NCBI RefSeq assembly: GCF_002441655.1
Contig: NZ_JXJU01000010.1
Location: 13,958 to 52,123, forward strand
Direction of reading: 5' to 3'
DNA from: Lactococcus fujiensis JCM 16395
GTDB taxonomy: Bacteria; Bacillota; Bacilli; Lactobacillales; Streptococcaceae
DNA: 38,166 nt
The position numbers were made by a program, and so were the translations under genes. Position 1 is the stretch's first letter. Each line of letters opens with the position of its first letter. Below the pieces are notes generated by a model that searched no databases, was not told the DNA's origin, and saw only the letters and a program-made list of their open reading frames with translations. Positions 9,037-17,550 of this stretch are shown piece after piece.

Positions 9037-10692
9037 ATGAAGAAATCAAAAATTATTTTGTCTGGTTTAATTATTGCTGGTGCTACGCTAACTTTAGCAG
9101 CTTGTGGAAGTTCTAATTCAAGTTCAAAGAGTGCGACATCAAATGTAAAATTACCATCGTTAGACGGACGCTATAAACCATCAGATTCAACACCTGCATG
9201 GAAATTGGATACCAAAAAAAATAAAACATTGACTTGGTACGTCAATGCAGACTGGTGGAATAAATCATTTGGTAAAGACGTCGTAACAAAACAAATCAAA
9301 AAAGATTTAAACATCGATATCAAATTTGTCACGGGTGACAATACAAAATTGAACACCATGTTTGCCTCAGGAAAATTACCAGATATTATTTCGACTTGGG
9401 ATATGACGACTCAAGTATCAAAAACAGCGAATAAATGGGCTTTGCCTTTGAATCAGCTGGCAACTACATATGATCCATACTGGAATAAAGTGGCCAGTGA
9501 GGATACGATGAACTGGTTTAAACTGTCAGACGGAAATACTTACGGCTATCCAGATTATTCCAATACCGAAGCAGATTACAAATCAGGGGCAATCAAACCT
9601 CAAGAAGCAGTTGTTATCCGTGAAGATGTCTACAAAGCACTTGGTGAACCAAAAATGGACACACCTGAAGACTTTGTTAAAGTCATGAAACAAATCAAAG
9701 AGAAATATCCTAATTTGACAGCGCTTGGTTTTGGTGCGATGACCAATCCTGATGCGAATGCATTGGATTCAACAGTTCAAAATTTACTTGGTGTCCCATA
9801 TTATAAAGATGGTAAAATTTATGACCGAGACATGGATAAAGATTATTTGACCTGGTTGAAAGCTTTACGTCAAGTCCATCAAGATGGAGGGATTTCTGAT
9901 GACAGCTTTACTGCAACGGATGACAAATACAAACAAAATATCCAAACAGGAAAATATGCAGCCATCATTTTAGGCTCTGCCATCAATTATGGAAATCCAC
10001 TTCAAACATGGGATTCTGCTCACAAAGATTCTGCCTATGTAGCCGTGGATGCCATCACTTCAACTGAAGGTCGCAAACCGGTATTGAACCAATCAGGTAT
10101 CTCAGGCTGGATGATCAATTACATCACTAAAGATTCAAAAGATCCTGCGACAGCAATGCAAGTTTTCACATATCTTCAATCTAAATACGGTAATATGGTT
10201 GCTAACTACGGTGTTGAGGGTGAAACTTACAACATGAAAAACGGCCAAGCAATTTTGACTGAAGCAACACGTAAGGCTCAACAAACAGACCCTGGTAAAT
10301 TTGCTACGGACTATCGTTTAGGCGAATTCATTCAATTTGGTCACGATAAGTACAAAGCCCTAAGTCCAGACGCCTATCAAGATTCTGTCAAAACAGTCTT
10401 CGATTGGGGAAAAAATTACTTGACACCAGAATTCCCAACTGAAAATACGACACCAGATGTGAACACACCTGAGGCACGTAATCTAACAACATTGCAAACA
10501 CAATGGTTGAATACATTAGTATCTGCTGTACGTGCACCAAGTGATCAGAAATTTGATGAATTGATTTCAACGTACAAGACGTTTAGAAAAAATAATGGTT
10601 ATGAAGGTGTAGTGAAAGTTCAAAACGAAAAAGTCCAAGATAATCTTAAAAAATTGGGCATGGATAAGAATGCGAGCACACCTACAAAATAA
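9037..10692 (+). CDS. Extracellular sugar-binding lipoprotein, LplA type
   Basis: A 551-residue lipoprotein: a lysine-start signal peptide, hydrophobic core and lipobox LAAC with the lipidated Cys23, followed by a Ser/Asn-rich linker (GSSNSSSKSA). The mature part contains features of long family-1 solute-binding proteins (TLTWYVNADWWNK, and an aromatic-rich binding region such as GVPYYKDGKIYDRDMDKDYLTWL). It would capture oligosaccharides outside the membrane for the two permeases before it. GGAG lies upstream of the ATG. A TATAAT at 9002-9007 in the 72-bp gap could give extra transcription, but no convincing -35 is present. Confidence 0.9.
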   Translation: MKKSKIILSGLIIAGATLTLAACGSSNSSSKSATSNVKLPSLDGRYKPSDSTPAWKLDTKKNKTLTWYVNADWWNKSFGKDVVTKQIKKDLNIDIKFVTGDNTKLNTMFASGKLPDIISTWDMTTQVSKTANKWALPLNQLATTYDPYWNKVASEDTMNWFKLSDGNTYGYPDYSNTEADYKSGAIKPQEAVVIREDVYKALGEPKMDTPEDFVKVMKQIKEKYPNLTALGFGAMTNPDANALDSTVQNLLGVPYYKDGKIYDRDMDKDYLTWLKALRQVHQDGGISDDSFTATDDKYKQNIQTGKYAAIILGSAINYGNPLQTWDSAHKDSAYVAVDAITSTEGRKPVLNQSGISGWMINYITKDSKDPATAMQVFTYLQSKYGNMVANYGVEGETYNMKNGQAILTEATRKAQQTDPGKFATDYRLGEFIQFGHDKYKALSPDAYQDSVKTVFDWGKNYLTPEFPTENTTPDVNTPEARNLTTLQTQWLNTLVSAVRAPSDQKFDELISTYKTFRKNNGYEGVVKVQNEKVQDNLKKLGMDKNASTPTK

Positions 10693-10708
10693 TTGGAATA
10701 GGAAAGGT

Positions 10709-10741
10709 ATAAGACTGGGCATTTTCCAGTCTTATCTTTTA
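10709..10741 (+). terminator. Terminator after the binding-protein gene
   Basis: ATAAGACTGG pairs perfectly with CCAGTCTTAT around a 7-nt loop and is followed by CTTTTA. It probably ends the GH1-permease-permease-lipoprotein transcript. Confidence 0.75.
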
Positions 10742-10756
10742 TTATGATCCAATCCA

Positions 10757-10765
10757 TGCTAAAAT
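10757..10765 (+). promoter_or_regulatory. Extended -10 promoter candidate for the DUF624 gene
   Basis: TGCTAAAAT is a TG-n-TAAAAT extended -10 between the terminator and the gene. No clear -35 hexamer is seen. It would allow the DUF624 gene to be expressed apart from the operon before it. Confidence 0.4.
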
Positions 10766-10793
10766 GAAATGATAAAGAAAAAAAGGAGGACCC

Positions 10794-11432
10794 ATGAGCG
10801 GTATTTTTAACCCTGACGGATGGTTTTATAAACTTCTGGTCAGCATTTATCAAGTGATCATACTGAATTGTTGTTTTGTTCTATTTTCCATTCCGATCAT
10901 CACTATTGGTGCTAATATAACGGCGCTCTATTCGTGTTTCTTTAAACTCAATAAAGGGGAAAGTCGATCTAATCTGTTTAAATTTTTTGTCCAAGAGATG
11001 AGGAAGAATTTTAAAGAGGCAACACTATTGTGGTTTGGTGTACTGGCCTTTTTGGGTTTATCAATCCTTGTTTATCCACTTATAAGTAAACTTATGTTAG
11101 ATCTAAAATTTTTGAATCTCCTATTCATTATTATATTAACTATCATTTTATTAGCACTCGGCTATTTATTCCCACTTGTAGCACGTTTTGAAAATAAACC
11201 TATTCTTACATTAGTTAATTCTTTTCGGATGAGCTTTGAAAACATGGCAGCATCAATTCTTATTTTAGTGATTAATGGTGGTTTAATTGTCATGTTTCCA
11301 ATTTATTTGCCAAAACTGTTCTTTGTTTGGCTTGTCACAGCAATTGCACTTGCTGCATTCATAAATTCTCAACTGATTGAAAAAGTTTTTAATCGTTATC
11401 GTTTGGAAGATGATGAAGTGCAAAAAGTATAA
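10794..11432 (+). CDS. YesL-type (DUF624) membrane protein
   Basis: A 212-residue protein with about five membrane segments. The N-terminus FNPDGWFYKLLVSIYQVIILN and the segment GANITALYSCFFKL are the DUF624/YesL hallmark. Genes of this family commonly lie beside LplABC-type sugar ABC transporters in Gram-positive bacteria, exactly the context here; their molecular role is not established. AGGAGG precedes the ATG. It is separated from the lipoprotein gene by a terminator and has a possible promoter of its own. Confidence 0.8.
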   Translation: MSGIFNPDGWFYKLLVSIYQVIILNCCFVLFSIPIITIGANITALYSCFFKLNKGESRSNLFKFFVQEMRKNFKEATLLWFGVLAFLGLSILVYPLISKLMLDLKFLNLLFIIILTIILLALGYLFPLVARFENKPILTLVNSFRMSFENMAASILILVINGGLIVMFPIYLPKLFFVWLVTAIALAAFINSQLIEKVFNRYRLEDDEVQKV

Positions 11433-11520
11433 GATTTACTTCTGATTTGCCCAATTTGTAATATATTCTGGACAATTCAAAACAATATGTAAAAATAATT
11501 AAAAATTTAACCTTTTCTTC

Positions 11521-11550
11521 TTGACATGCAAAAAAGATTGTGCGAGAATA
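11521..11550 (+). promoter_or_regulatory. Promoter of the exporter leader
   Basis: A perfect -35 TTGACA (11521-11526), a 17-bp spacer and -10 GAGAAT (11544-11549) with an extended TG at 11541-11542. Transcription would start near 11556, giving a leader of about 210 nt up to the terminator at 11734. Confidence 0.7.
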
Positions 11551-11580
11551 AAGGAAAATGGAACGAAAGGAGAAGCAATC

Positions 11581-11664
11581 ATGAATCATATGGACATTAA
11601 AATTATTAGTAAAAATTCATTAATCACTAGTGTGCATATGATTGGTTTTACGTATGCTGCATAG
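11581..11664 (+). CDS. 27-codon leader ORF upstream of multidrug-type ABC exporter
   Basis: A short open reading frame starting MNHMDIKIISKNSL and ending HMIGFTYAA. It has a near-ideal ribosome binding site (GAAAGGAGAAGC) and a strong promoter upstream, so it is very probably translated. No known domain is seen. It is followed by a terminator hairpin (11734-11766) and then by the ABC exporter pair. This order matches the BmrB leader of the Bacillus subtilis BmrCD exporter, where translation of a small ORF controls read-through in response to ribosome-targeting drugs. The similarity is one of arrangement; the peptide sequence itself is not recognised. Confidence 0.65.
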   Translation: MNHMDIKIISKNSLITSVHMIGFTYAA

Positions 11665-11702
11665 GGGGGAAAGTGTACCCAAAAGTGAGTATAGTTGTAA
11701 AA

Positions 11703-11744
11703 TCATATTCCTGAATGCTTTTCAAAAAGTAGGAGAGGTTATGA
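11703..11744 (+). promoter_or_regulatory. Possible antiterminator pairing in the exporter leader
   Basis: TCATA at 11703-11707 and CCT at 11710-11712 can pair with TATGA (11740-11744) and AGG (11736-11738), with a small internal loop. This would occupy the left arm of the terminator that follows. The pairing is short (8 bp) and is an inference. Confidence 0.3.
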
Positions 11745-11766
11745 TTACTTTCATAGCCTCTTTTTT
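11734..11766 (+). terminator. Attenuator-type intrinsic terminator before the ABC exporter
   Basis: AGAGGTTATGA (11734-11744) pairs with TCATAGCCTCT (11751-11761), 11 bp with one G-U, loop TTACTT, followed by six T. It lies 69 bases after the leader ORF stop and about 250 bases before the first exporter gene, as expected of an attenuator. Confidence 0.8.
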
Positions 11767-11821
11767 GATGCCAATTTTAAGTGAAAGCGTTATGATTAGA
11801 TCAAAATTAAGACGAGATTAA
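11741..11821 (+). CDS. Possible 26-codon hydrophobic small ORF in the leader
   Basis: An ATG at 11741 with AGGAGAGG five bases upstream opens a 26-residue frame beginning MITFIASFLMPILSES and ending in a basic tail RSKLRRD. The Shine-Dalgarno sequence and start lie in the left arm of the terminator, so it could be made only when the terminator is not formed. The hydrophobic-then-basic layout with a central Pro is reminiscent of very small membrane peptides, including Fst-type toxins, but similarity is too weak for a claim. It may be chance or part of the attenuation mechanism. Confidence 0.3.
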   Translation: MITFIASFLMPILSESVMIRSKLRRD

Positions 11822-11850
11822 ATGAAAATAGGATTGAGGAGGGTAAGATC

Positions 11851-11877
11851 ATGAACATAGTAGATTCAAGTATTTAA
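11851..11877 (+). CDS. Possible 8-codon mini-ORF in the leader
   Basis: ATG at 11851 preceded by GAGGAGGG with a six-base gap encodes MNIVDSSI and then stops. Such a strong ribosome binding site before a tiny frame is unusual and suggests either a leader peptide or a ribosome stand-by site. Function is unknown. Confidence 0.3.
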   Translation: MNIVDSSI

Positions 11878-11966
11878 TATATACTTTGTGATAAAATAGA
11901 AAATATTTAGAAAGATTATAATTTTGTCTGGTATATTTGATTTAACAGATAAAAGAATTTTATAAC

Positions 11967-11986
11967 TTTTGTCATGAATGACAAAA
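11967..11986. promoter_or_regulatory. 20-bp perfect palindrome before the ABC exporter gene
   Basis: TTTTGTCAT-GA-ATGACAAAA lies 27 bases before the chosen start of the first exporter gene. The two-base centre is too small for an RNA loop without opening the stem, so a dimeric DNA-binding repressor is the likeliest reader. No regulator gene is adjacent. Confidence 0.45.
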
Positions 11987-12013
11987 AATTTGTTTATTTT
12001 GGAGAAAATATTA

Positions 12014-13783
12014 ATGAAAATCTTTAAAGAACTCTGGTGGTTTTTTAAATCAGAGAAGAAAGGGTATGGAATAGGTCTTTTTGCGCTATTCATGGTGTCA
12101 ATGACACACCTGATTCCACCTTTGATTATTGGGAAAGTCATTGACCATATTGTCAAGCATAATTTGACCTGGCCATTATTAACAGAATACTTAATTATTC
12201 TACTTGCAACTGCCCTTTTTGAATACGCGTCACGTTTTATTTGGTCGACAAATATTTGGGGAGAAGCTTTTCGCCTAGAAAAAATAATGCGAGCAAAACT
12301 ATTCCACCATTTTCTAAAAATGGATACCCTCTTTTATCAAAAGAATCGAACAGGAGATTTGATGGCACATGCTACGAATGATCTCAATGCCATTCAAGAA
12401 GTGGCTGGTTTAGGCGTTTTGACCTGGGCGGATTCAATGATGACAGGTGGGACAACTATTGCGGCCATGTTGATCTTTATTGACTGGCGTTTGACCATCA
12501 TTGCGGTTTTGCCACTTCCACTTTTGGCTTTAGTTTCTAAAACATTAGGCGACCGCATCCATGAAAGTTTCGAATTGGCACAAGAAACCTTCTCAGAAAT
12601 GAACGATAAGGTTCAAGAATCAATTACTGGGATGAAAGCCATCAAATCTTTCGGTGAAGAAGAACAAGACAAGGCCGATTTTCAGGAAAAATTAGATAAT
12701 ATTGATAAAGCCTACGTCAAAGTCAATTGGATTGATTCAATGTATGACCCATTGATTACATTTATTGTGGGAATTTCTTACACCTTGACGATCCTATTGG
12801 GGGGATATTATGTCGTTCACAATGTCTTAAGTCTAGGGCAATTAGTTTCCTTCATGACCTATATTGGGAATTTAGTTTGGCCTATGTTTGCGATAGGGAT
12901 GCTCTTTAACGTTATGGAGCGCGGTCGTGCATCCTACTCTCGGGTTGAAAAACTATTGGATCAGAAAGCTGAGTCTAAAGTCGCAGATGGTAAACTTGAC
13001 ATGCCTGAAAAAGGCACCTTGTCATTTGATGTTCAAAACTTTGCTTATCCTGATGATCCTAAAGTAATGATTAAAGACATCACATTCGATCTTGAACCAG
13101 GTCATCTAATTGGATTAGTTGGACGTACTGGTTCTGGTAAATCTAGCATTATTAAATTATTAATGCGTGAATTTGACCATTATGAGGGACGAATTGCTTA
13201 TGCCAATCAGGACATTATGGCTTATAAATTAGATGAATATTTGCCAAGTATTGGTTATGTCCCGCAAGAACATTTCTTATTTTCCATGAACATTCGAGAT
13301 AACATACGTTTCGGAAAAGCAACTGCTAGTCAAGCAGAAGTTGAGAAAGCAGCACAAATTGCCGGGATTCATGATGATATCATCGGTTTTTCTGAGGGAT
13401 ATGATACGATGGTTGGCGAACGCGGAGTGTCACTTTCAGGAGGGCAAAAACAACGTTTGTCTATTGCGCGTGCTTTACTTGTTCAACCTAAATTATTAAT
13501 TTTAGATGATGCCTTAAGTGCTGTAGATGCCAAGACAGAAAATGAAATTCTTGGGAACTTAAAACGCAGACGAAAGGAATCTGCTACGGTCATTGTCAGT
13601 CACCGCTTGAGTTCCGTTATGGAAGCCGATGAAATTCTGGTTTTAGAAGGTGGAAAAGTTACTGAACGTGGAAAACATGAGGCATTGGTCCAACTTGATC
13701 AGGGCTGGTATGCCAAAATGTGGCAAATGCAACAAATCGAAAGTCATTTAGGCCATCAAACAGAAAAGGAAGGAGAAGAATAA
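12014..13783 (+). CDS. Heterodimeric ABC exporter subunit with degenerate catalytic site (BmrC/LmrC-like)
   Basis: A 589-residue half-transporter with six N-terminal membrane helices (about 15-310) fused to an ATPase domain (about 340-580). Seen: Walker A GRTGSGKSS, Q-loop VPQEHF, signature LSGGQKQR, Walker B LLILDDALSAVD, H-loop VSHRLSS. The residue after Walker B is Asp instead of the catalytic Glu, the mark of the degenerate half of heterodimeric multidrug exporters such as BmrCD, LmrCD and TM287/288. The start is ATG 12014, with TTGGAG nine bases upstream. An in-frame ATG at 11978 lies within the palindrome and lacks a binding site. The stop overlaps the partner's start by one base. Confidence 0.9.
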   Translation: MKIFKELWWFFKSEKKGYGIGLFALFMVSMTHLIPPLIIGKVIDHIVKHNLTWPLLTEYLIILLATALFEYASRFIWSTNIWGEAFRLEKIMRAKLFHHFLKMDTLFYQKNRTGDLMAHATNDLNAIQEVAGLGVLTWADSMMTGGTTIAAMLIFIDWRLTIIAVLPLPLLALVSKTLGDRIHESFELAQETFSEMNDKVQESITGMKAIKSFGEEEQDKADFQEKLDNIDKAYVKVNWIDSMYDPLITFIVGISYTLTILLGGYYVVHNVLSLGQLVSFMTYIGNLVWPMFAIGMLFNVMERGRASYSRVEKLLDQKAESKVADGKLDMPEKGTLSFDVQNFAYPDDPKVMIKDITFDLEPGHLIGLVGRTGSGKSSIIKLLMREFDHYEGRIAYANQDIMAYKLDEYLPSIGYVPQEHFLFSMNIRDNIRFGKATASQAEVEKAAQIAGIHDDIIGFSEGYDTMVGERGVSLSGGQKQRLSIARALLVQPKLLILDDALSAVDAKTENEILGNLKRRRKESATVIVSHRLSSVMEADEILVLEGGKVTERGKHEALVQLDQGWYAKMWQMQQIESHLGHQTEKEGEE

Positions 13784-15606
13784 TGGAAAATATCGATCAA
13801 CAAAACCAAAAATTAAGTTTCAAAGAAAATTGGAATGTCTTTAAATTTATTTTTAAATTCTTACTTCCTTTCAAAAAGTATTTTATCCTAGCCTTTGTCT
13901 TTAGTGTGGTAACCACAATTTTGGCATCAGTGATGCCATTCGTTATCTCAAATTTTATGGATTCTTATTTGGAGACAGAAAAAGCGACTGATCAAATCAT
14001 TTGGTACTTTGCAATTCTTTATTTTGTGCTTAATATCATCAACTCAATTGCATTCTTTTTCAAATGGAACTATTTACAAAATGGTTCGATCTTTGTCAAT
14101 CAATACATTCGTAAAAAAGTCTATGCAAAACTTCATACTCTAGGGATGCGCTATTTTGATCAAAAACCGACGGGTTGGTTAATTACGCGGGTCACTAATG
14201 ACACCGACCTCTTTCCATTTTGGCAAATGCTCTTCAACACTTTAACCAGTATAATTTCGATTGTCATTGCTTATACGGCACTCTTTATTATTGACCATCA
14301 AATTGCGTCCGTTATGCTCATTTTCTTACCAATTTTGTTGGCGGGTGTCTTAATATACCAACGTGTTTCAACACGTGTTTATCAATTAATGTTGAAAAAA
14401 CGATCAGAATTAAACACCAAACTAAATGAATATATTTCAGGTATACGCATCATTCAGCAATTCAGACAAGAAACACGTTTAGGTAAAGCTTTTGACCAAA
14501 CCAACGAAGAATACTACGGTTATCGAAAACGAGTCATTCAAATCAACGGATTATTACTCAGTCCTCTCGTTAATTTCCTGATGTCTGTTTCGATCATCGT
14601 CGTCTTAATTATGTTCTCAGACCGCAGTATGCATACAGTAGTTGCAGCAGGCCTGATTTACGCCTTTATCTCCAACGTGCAGATTTATTTCAATCCGATT
14701 TCAAATCTGATGGACTCTTTGTCAAATTTCTCCAATGGCCTTGTCTCTGCCAGTCGAATTAAAACCATCATGGAAGAGTCTGAATATGCACCAACTTACA
14801 AACCTGAACCTGAAGATATAGCTCCAGACCTTGCTGTTACAAATGACAAAAATGGACCCATTATTAGTCAGGGAAAAATTGAATTCCGTCATGTTAATTT
14901 TTCGTATGACGGTGAAAATCAAGTCTTGAAGGATATTTCGTTCGTCGTCCATCCAGGCGAGACCATTGCCTTTGTTGGACATACGGGTTCTGGGAAATCG
15001 AGTATTATAAATGTCTTCATGCGCTTTTATGAGTTTTACGAAGGACAGGTACTGATTGATGATGTCGATATCAAAACTTACTCAAATGAAGAATTGCGCA
15101 AGAAAATTGGACTCGTTTTGCAAGATTCATTTATGTTTGTAGCTTCTGTAACGGATAATATTAAGATGATGAATCCAAAAATTTCAGACGATGCAGCGAT
15201 TGCCGCGGCCGAATTTGTCCATGCTGACGGCTTTATTAGAAACTTGGAACATGGCTTTGACTCAAAAGTTATTGAAGGTGGCGCAGCCTTTTCTGCTGGT
15301 GAACGGCAATTAATTAATTTTGCTCGCACAATGGTTCGTGAACCTAAAATTCTCCTTTTGGATGAAGCAACGGCTAATATTGATACGGAAACTGAAGCGT
15401 TAATTCAGCTTGGTTTAAGTAATATGCGCCAAGGACGGACAACAATGGCGATTGCCCATCGTTTATCAACGATCAAAGATGCCAATTTAATTTTAGTTCT
15501 TGAGGCAGGCGAAATCATTGAACGTGGAACGCATGATGAGCTTGTCGAAATGAATGGTTATTACGCCGATATGTATCGTCTACAAACCCTCCAAAAAGAG
15601 GTTTAA
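13783..15606 (+). CDS. Heterodimeric ABC exporter subunit with catalytic Walker B (BmrD/LmrD-like)
   Basis: A 607-residue half-transporter partner. It has six membrane helices after an N-terminal cytoplasmic stretch, then an ATPase domain with Walker A GHTGSGKSS, Walker B ILLLDEATANID (catalytic Glu present) and H-loop IAHRLST. Its signature is FSAGERQL, a departure from LSGGQ. Together with the Asp in its partner this leaves one working and one degenerate ATP site, as known for this family. The start is ATG 13783, overlapping the upstream stop, with AAGGAAGGAGAAG before it. An upstream in-frame start at 13720 would overlap the first gene by 64 bases and is rejected. A terminator follows. Confidence 0.9.
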   Translation: MENIDQQNQKLSFKENWNVFKFIFKFLLPFKKYFILAFVFSVVTTILASVMPFVISNFMDSYLETEKATDQIIWYFAILYFVLNIINSIAFFFKWNYLQNGSIFVNQYIRKKVYAKLHTLGMRYFDQKPTGWLITRVTNDTDLFPFWQMLFNTLTSIISIVIAYTALFIIDHQIASVMLIFLPILLAGVLIYQRVSTRVYQLMLKKRSELNTKLNEYISGIRIIQQFRQETRLGKAFDQTNEEYYGYRKRVIQINGLLLSPLVNFLMSVSIIVVLIMFSDRSMHTVVAAGLIYAFISNVQIYFNPISNLMDSLSNFSNGLVSASRIKTIMEESEYAPTYKPEPEDIAPDLAVTNDKNGPIISQGKIEFRHVNFSYDGENQVLKDISFVVHPGETIAFVGHTGSGKSSIINVFMRFYEFYEGQVLIDDVDIKTYSNEELRKKIGLVLQDSFMFVASVTDNIKMMNPKISDDAAIAAAEFVHADGFIRNLEHGFDSKVIEGGAAFSAGERQLINFARTMVREPKILLLDEATANIDTETEALIQLGLSNMRQGRTTMAIAHRLSTIKDANLILVLEAGEIIERGTHDELVEMNGYYADMYRLQTLQKEV

Positions 15607-15611
15607 AAAAG

Positions 15612-15642
15612 AATGGGAATGATTTTATTCATTTCCATTTTA
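15612..15642 (+). terminator. Terminator of the ABC exporter operon
   Basis: AATGGGAATGA pairs with TCATTTCCATT (one G-U), loop TTTTAT, followed by TTTAAT. It starts six bases after the stop of the second exporter gene. Confidence 0.75.
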
Positions 15643-15697
15643 ATAAGTTCGACTAATAAAATATATTTGAATAATAAAAAGCCGTCCTGTAATCACA

Positions 15698-15738
15698 ATG
15701 AAAACGTTTGTCATAGAAAACTTGCAAACGCTTGCCAA
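15698..15738. promoter_or_regulatory. Two cre-like/LacI-type operator candidates upstream of als
   Basis: ATGAAAACGTTTGTCAT (15698-15714) and TTGCAAACGCTTGCCAA (15722-15738) each have the central CG and partial dyad symmetry of CcpA/LacI-family operators, though each misses about three positions of the cre consensus. They lie upstream of the als -35, a position that could mean activation as well as repression. Confidence 0.4.
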
Positions 15739-15768
15739 AATCTGCGCATCAAATCACAATTTCAATCT

Positions 15769-15797
15769 TTGAAAATACGCATGAAAACTGATAGAAT
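15769..15797 (+). promoter_or_regulatory. Promoter of als
   Basis: TTGAAA (15769-15774) and TAGAAT (15792-15797) with a 17-bp spacer, 53 bases before the als start codon. Confidence 0.7.
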
Positions 15798-15850
15798 AGG
15801 TAGGAAACAAGTTATGTATTGTTTAAATTAAGATATAAAAGAGGTAAGAA

Positions 15851-17515
15851 ATGGCTGAGAAAAAATACGGCTCAGATCTAATTGTTGATAGTCTCATCAA
15901 CCACGATGTCAAATATGTGTTCGGAATTCCCGGAGCAAAAATTGACCATGTTTTTGATCGACTTGAAAGCGATGAAAACGCCCCACAACTTATTGTTACA
16001 CGTCACGAGCAAGGGGCAGCCTTTATGGCACAAGCCGTTGGACGTTTGACCGGTAAGCCTGGTGTGGCACTCGTAACAAGTGGACCTGGAGTCTCTAACC
16101 TTGCTACAGGGCTTCTCACAGCAACTGCAGAAGGGGACGCCGTACTTGCAATTGGTGGTCAAGTTAAACGTGGAGATTTGTTGAAACGTTCTCACCAATC
16201 AATGAAAAATGCTGAATTATTTGCACCAATTACAAAATACTCAGCTGAAGTTCAAGAACCATCCACATTATCAGAAACTATCGCTAACGCATGGCGTGTA
16301 GCAAAATCTGGTAAACATGGTGCAAGCTTCCTTTCAATTCCTCAGGACGTAACTGATGCAGAAGTGACAGTAAAAGCCATTAAACCAATGTCAGAGCCAA
16401 AAATGGGGAATGCTTCAATTGATGACATCAATTATTTAGCACAAGCCATTAAAAATGCAGTTTTGCCAGTAATTTTAGTTGGTACTGGTGGTTCAGATCC
16501 AAAAGTTGCGCAAGCATTGCGTAACTTATTGACACATGTCTCAATCCCCGTTGTCGAAACTTTTCAAGGGGCAGGAGTTATCTCACGTGATTTGGAACAT
16601 ACGTTCTTCGGACGTGTCGGATTATTCCGTAATCAACCAGGTGATATGCTTTTGAAACGTGCAGACCTTGTAATTGCTGTTGGTTATGATCCAATCGAAT
16701 ACGAAGCACGTAACTGGAACGCTGAGATAGACAGTCGTGTCGTTGTCATTGATAATGCCATTGCTGAAATCGACACATATTTCCAACCAGAACGTGAATT
16801 GATTGGTAATATTGCTCAAACACTTGAAAACTTGCTTCCAGCCGTTCGAGGTTATGAACTTCCAGAAGGTTCGATTGAATATTTGACCGATCTTCGTGAA
16901 ATCATGAATTATCGTGACGAAGAAGTGAAACATGAAGAAGGAAGAATTCATCCTCTCGAATTGGTCGATGCCTTCCAATCGATTGTTAAAGATGATGAAA
17001 CGGTTACCGTTGACGTAGGTTCCCTTTACATTTGGATGGCTCGTTACTTCAAATCATATGAACCACGCCACCTGCTCTTCTCAAATGGGATGCAAACACT
17101 CGGTGTAGCACTCCCTTGGGCAATTACAGCTGGTTTGCTCCGTCCAAATAAACGTGTCTACTCAATGTCAGGTGACGGCGGAATGCTCTTCACAGGGCAA
17201 GAATTAGAAACAGCCGTTCGTTTGAACCTCCCTATCGTTCACATTATCTGGAATGACGGACACTTTGATATGGTTAAATTCCAAGAAGAAAAAAAATACG
17301 GACGTTCATCAGGAGTTGACTTCGGACCAGTTGATTATGTCAAATACGCTGAATCAATGGGTGCCAAAGGATACCGTGCGACAAGCACAGAAGAGTTCCT
17401 CGAAATCATCAAGAACATTCCAGAAACATCTGGTCCTGTTTTGATTGATATCCCCATAGACTACTCAGACAACATCAAGCTCGCAGATACCCTCCTGCCT
17501 GAAGAATTCTATTGA
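15851..17515 (+). CDS. als: Alpha-acetolactate synthase, catabolic
   Basis: A 554-residue thiamine-diphosphate enzyme that joins two pyruvate molecules to 2-acetolactate, the first step of acetoin and diacetyl formation. Seen: N-terminal pyrimidine-binding domain with FGIPGAKID and RHEQGAAFMA (the Glu activating ThDP), a central domain, and the ThDP/Mg motif SGDGGMLFTGQELETAVRLN...IIWND near residues 440-470. The size and the absence of an adjacent ilvN regulatory subunit support the catabolic AlsS type over the biosynthetic form. It has its own promoter and terminator. The decarboxylase aldB is about 8.7 kb downstream. Confidence 0.93.
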   Translation: MAEKKYGSDLIVDSLINHDVKYVFGIPGAKIDHVFDRLESDENAPQLIVTRHEQGAAFMAQAVGRLTGKPGVALVTSGPGVSNLATGLLTATAEGDAVLAIGGQVKRGDLLKRSHQSMKNAELFAPITKYSAEVQEPSTLSETIANAWRVAKSGKHGASFLSIPQDVTDAEVTVKAIKPMSEPKMGNASIDDINYLAQAIKNAVLPVILVGTGGSDPKVAQALRNLLTHVSIPVVETFQGAGVISRDLEHTFFGRVGLFRNQPGDMLLKRADLVIAVGYDPIEYEARNWNAEIDSRVVVIDNAIAEIDTYFQPERELIGNIAQTLENLLPAVRGYELPEGSIEYLTDLREIMNYRDEEVKHEEGRIHPLELVDAFQSIVKDDETVTVDVGSLYIWMARYFKSYEPRHLLFSNGMQTLGVALPWAITAGLLRPNKRVYSMSGDGGMLFTGQELETAVRLNLPIVHIIWNDGHFDMVKFQEEKKYGRSSGVDFGPVDYVKYAESMGAKGYRATSTEEFLEIIKNIPETSGPVLIDIPIDYSDNIKLADTLLPEEFY

Positions 17516-17550
17516 TAAGAAACAAGAAATTTGTGAAATAACAAAATAGA

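Noticed and set aside
11782-11795. TGAAAGCGTTATGA as a cre site in the exporter leader
   Set aside because: It fits the consensus with one mismatch, but it lies far downstream of the promoter in a leader of a drug-type exporter; chance is more likely.
15613-15831. 72-codon frame between the exporter operon and als
   Set aside because: It covers the exporter terminator, the cre-like sites and the als promoter, has no ribosome binding site and a composition unlike a protein.
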